Shown here: positions 61,352 to 64,000 of the stretch, piece by piece
How the letters are laid out: every line of letters starts with the position of its first letter
How positions within the stretch are numbered: the stretch's first letter is position 1
Assembly: GCA_028751875.1 (NCBI GenBank)
Contig: CM054167.1
Location: forward strand, 23,179,148-23,243,147
Length of the DNA stretch: 64,000 nucleotides
Origin: Rapana venosa
Lineage: Eukaryota; Mollusca; Gastropoda; Neogastropoda; Muricidae
Direction: 5' to 3'
The notes under the pieces: generated by a model
The model's database searches: none
What the model was told of the DNA's origin: nothing
Seen by the model: the letters and a program-made list of their open reading frames with translations, nothing else
Position numbers and translations under genes: made by a program

Positions 61352-61705
61352 CACCGTGGGGATGCCGGGGGTGGGGGTGTGGGGTGAGGGTGAGGGGGTG
61401 CGTGTCAATATAAATAGCATCTGCACCATCTGGAAATTCCTTCTTTTCTGTCTCGCTCTTTGTTTCTGCCTTGTTCCTTTTCTTCCCGTCATCCTCGTTC
61501 TTGTCTAATTTTTGCCATCTTGGTCCGTTCTCCTGCTTTTGTTGTTGTTGTTGTTGCCTAGAAAGACTTAAAAGATAACAATTCTCTCCCGTGCTGAAGT
61601 CGGATGCGCAGGGCCTGACTTGTCAGGCGCTTAATGGCAGCGCAAGACATTCTCATTGACAGACAATAGTTGCTGTTTGAGCGTTTGACAAAGAAAAGAA
61701 AATGA
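61352..61705 (+). repeat. Repeat family C copy
   Basis: ACCGTGGGGATGCCGGGGGT, ATAAATAGCATCTGCACCAT, TGTTTCTGCCTTGTTCC, GAAGTCGGATGCGCAGGGCC, GACTTGTCAGGCGCTTAATG and ATAGTTGCTGTTTGAGCGTT. Confidence 0.8.
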
Positions 61706-61741
61706 AGAAGAATAACGTATGCCTTTTAAATTTTATTATTT

Positions 61742-62076
61742 ATTTATTCTTTTATATCGAGGATAATGGAATAAGCACTTATGTACTTTTTTAGATCCAG
61801 TCCCCGTGTGTATGCGGTTTTGTAAATTCTGTCATCTGTTCCTACCGGCACACAATGGCCTACTCTTACGAAAAGCGGAACAGGATTTAACGTGTGCGCA
61901 AGATGTTCTGCGTGCGTTCGCACACGGGACGTCGGTTTATAGTCTCATCCAAAGGACTTTTGGGGAGAGTGGAGTCTGCACTATTAACTCCAGGGGAAAA
62001 TATCCCCCTTGAATGGGAATGGAACCCAGGTTGTCAGATTGCGAGCGCAATGCTCTAACCACTAGGCTATCCCGTT
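61742..62076 (-). repeat. SINE-B, full-length inverted copy
   Basis: TATATCGAGGATAATGGAAT at the 3' end; head complement CTCTAACCACTAGGCTATCC at 62052-62071. Confidence 0.9.
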
Positions 62077-62102
62077 GTGCGTGCGTGTATATGTGTGTGT
62101 GT

Positions 62103-62169
<67 letters not shown>

Positions 62170-62303
62170 AAGTGTCAGTGTCAAAGTCAAAGTCCCTTTG
62201 GCGGAATGAGAAAACTGGAATGACATGATAAAATGAAATGATTCAGTTTCGGATAGAAACTGGAGCGTTGTTCAGAGTACTTAAACTACAACACAAGTCA
62301 GTG

Positions 62304-62338
<35 letters not shown>

Positions 62339-62594
62339 GCAATACTAATAATTCAATAGCACAGACATGCAATAAATTTTAAAAAAAGAATAAATGAATG
62401 AATAAATGTAAGAAATAAACGCACAAGCTTAAAAAAAAGTTATTCTTTATTGCGTCTGATTTTCTTAATTCTCGAAATCGTTGAATACAAAAATCAAATC
62501 TTGGAACGATAAGACAAGAACATTTTTGTGCACCTAACGACTGAAAATATTCACAAGAAATCTGGCGATGATTCTAGATTATATCCCAACAACC

Positions 62595-62633
<39 letters not shown>

Positions 62634-62741
62634 AGAGAGAGAGAGAGAGAAAGGCATCCTTGTTCCTTCGATATCTGTGGTCCAGTAGACTCGATTATTA
62701 TATCCAGAAAAAGGTGACGCCCTTTTTGTCAACACAGCACT

Positions 62742-62799
<58 letters not shown>

Positions 62800-62818
62800 C
62801 AAGTTGTCATGCATTTAG

Positions 62819-62850
<32 letters not shown>

Positions 62851-63016
62851 GAGGGTGGGTAATAGCTGTATTTGGGTGTGCACTTTTTGTTGCTTTTCAC
62901 TGGTGTTACAATGGAGAAGAAAAACTCCTCTCAGTGTGTATGTGTGTGTGTGGTGCGCGCGGGCGCGGGCGGGGGGGGGGGGGGGGCGAGTGCGTGCTGG
63001 TGTGTGTGTGTGTTAC

Positions 63017-63055
<39 letters not shown>

Positions 63056-63250
63056 GAGTGTCAGTGTCAAAGTCAAATTTTTATTTCCAGATGGTACATT
63101 GAATAAGCAATGCATTTGCTTTTGTCATCAAGCCATCTGTGTTCCTCCAACCCCCCCCCCCCCTCTCTCTCCGTGTGTGTGTGTGTGTGTGTGTGTGTTG
63201 TGTGTGTGTGTGTTGTGAATATCTATAACCTATTAACGTGCGTAGGAAGG
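62077..63250. repeat. GA, CA and GT microsatellites with short unassigned spacers
   Basis: (GA)n 62104-62166, (CA)n 62308-62334, (GA)n 62596-62650, 62746-62796 and 62818-62852, G/GC-run 62955-62986, (GAAA)/(GA)n 63016-63058, (GT)n 63174-63212. TCAGTGTCAAAGTCAAA recurs at 62174 and 63060, each directly after a GA tract, suggesting a dispersed element end. No gene is seen. Confidence 0.85.
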
Positions 63251-63648
63251 AATTAGCGCTTTAGTATTGAAAAGAGAGGGTGACTCGAGCACATTTAAGG
63301 CCATGGGAGAGGGACGGTTTTCTGTTTCAGTTTTTAAATTTTTTTCCCATATATATGAATGGGGGGTGGGGGTGGGAGGAGAGGAGATGGCCGAATGGTT
63401 GGAGCATTGCGCGCGCGATTTGAATGTCCGTGTCCAGCCCTGGGGATTTTGGGCTCGAGCAGTTAAGATTTATTATTTTATGTGGGTTTCAACAGAAATT
63501 TGATTCAGAAAAGTGCCACCGAAAAAACAACACACAGGCATAATCTTGGCAGGACAAGAAATACATCTATATTTGTCCCGCCATCATTGTGACTTAAGAT
63601 TCGTGTTCTCTCTGTCTCTGTCTGTCTGTTTGTCTGTCTGTCTCTGTG

Positions 63649-63689
<41 letters not shown>

Positions 63690-63699
63690 GTGTCTCTCG
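63251..63699. other. Unassigned sequence with a tRNA-like patch and TCTG repeats
   Basis: GAGATGGCCGAATGGTTGGA at 63381-63400 resembles a tRNA A box; no convincing B box follows. (TCTG)/(TC)n at 63610-63690. Confidence 0.4.
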
Positions 63700-63955
63700 T
63701 GCGCAGCTTCCCTTTATATTTGTGTAAAGCCTTTAGAATAAGAGATATCTTGGTTTCTTAAAGTAATATTTTTGAACCTGATGTTTGTTGTGGTGGTTGT
63801 TGTTTTACAATAACATTTGGTTGTACCCTTCCTTACTAAAATATTAAGCAGTTCGGCAACCCTCTTTACGTATGGGTCAATGGCCTTTTTGTGAAAAAAT
63901 CTTTGAGTTCTCTCTCTCTCTCTCTCTCTCTCTCCCTCCCTCCCTCCCTCTCTCT
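63700..63955 (+). repeat. Repeat family I, copy 3
   Basis: CTTTATATTTGTGTAAAGCC, AAGCAGTTCGGCAACCCTCT and TCAATGGCCTTTTTGTGAA, then GAGTTC and (TC)n, in the same order as 373-630. Confidence 0.75.
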
Positions 63956-64000
63956 GTTGTTACGTTTTTCTTTCAATGTGAGTCCCTTATAGAGATCGCT

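Overview
This is a eukaryotic, almost certainly animal, nuclear genomic window, most likely from a marine mollusc (probably a gastropod). The animal call rests on a split beta-tubulin gene of metazoan type with GT-AG introns. The mollusc call is an inference from the density of long AC/TC microsatellites, tRNA- and 5S-headed SINEs and non-LTR retrotransposon debris, and no search was run. No bacterial, organellar or CRISPR features were seen.

Layout. 1-9.8 kb: trinucleotide and CCT minisatellites, an L2/CR1-like LINE relic, a small terminal-inverted-repeat element (MITE), and nested LINE fragments. 9.8-13 kb: mostly unassigned, with one short CpG-bearing patch. 13-15.4 kb: a tandem array of roughly 310-bp units carrying a dated LINE insertion with a perfect target-site duplication. 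15.7-18.2 kb: extreme AC/TC microsatellite. 18.4-28 kb: SINE copies, a near-full-length but decayed RTE-like LINE (21.5-24.7 kb) and a second LINE 3' part (26.8-27.6 kb, minus). 24.4-33.6 kb, apart from the clean LINE at 26.8-27.6 kb, has an unusual homopolymer-smeared texture that looks like poor consensus sequence. 34-38 kb: a full-length SINE, microsatellites and a CpG-containing patch that may be the tubulin promoter. 38.0-55.5 kb: the beta-tubulin gene, eight coding exons over 15.7 kb and a probable 3' UTR. 59.07 kb: a five-codon start exon, MPPKF followed by GTAAGT, that fits 60S ribosomal protein L12 (uL11). 59.1-64 kb: its presumed first intron, full of SINEs and microsatellites.

The most striking signals lie inside the tubulin gene. 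Intron 2 is largely a tandem array of degenerate copies of the intron 2/exon 3 boundary, so each unit looks like a 29-nt micro-exon. Three of the seven splice acceptors (exons 4, 6, 7) sit within about 35 bp of the end of a SINE, and the exon 6 acceptor appears to use the tail of a SINE with a composite tRNA/5S head. Most introns carry a minisatellite or local duplication close to a splice site. The exon 3/exon 4 junction is one base short of an open frame, which is either an assembly error or a disabling mutation.

Repeat family letters (A-K) are provisional labels used only here; each rests on copies I could align by eye within the window.
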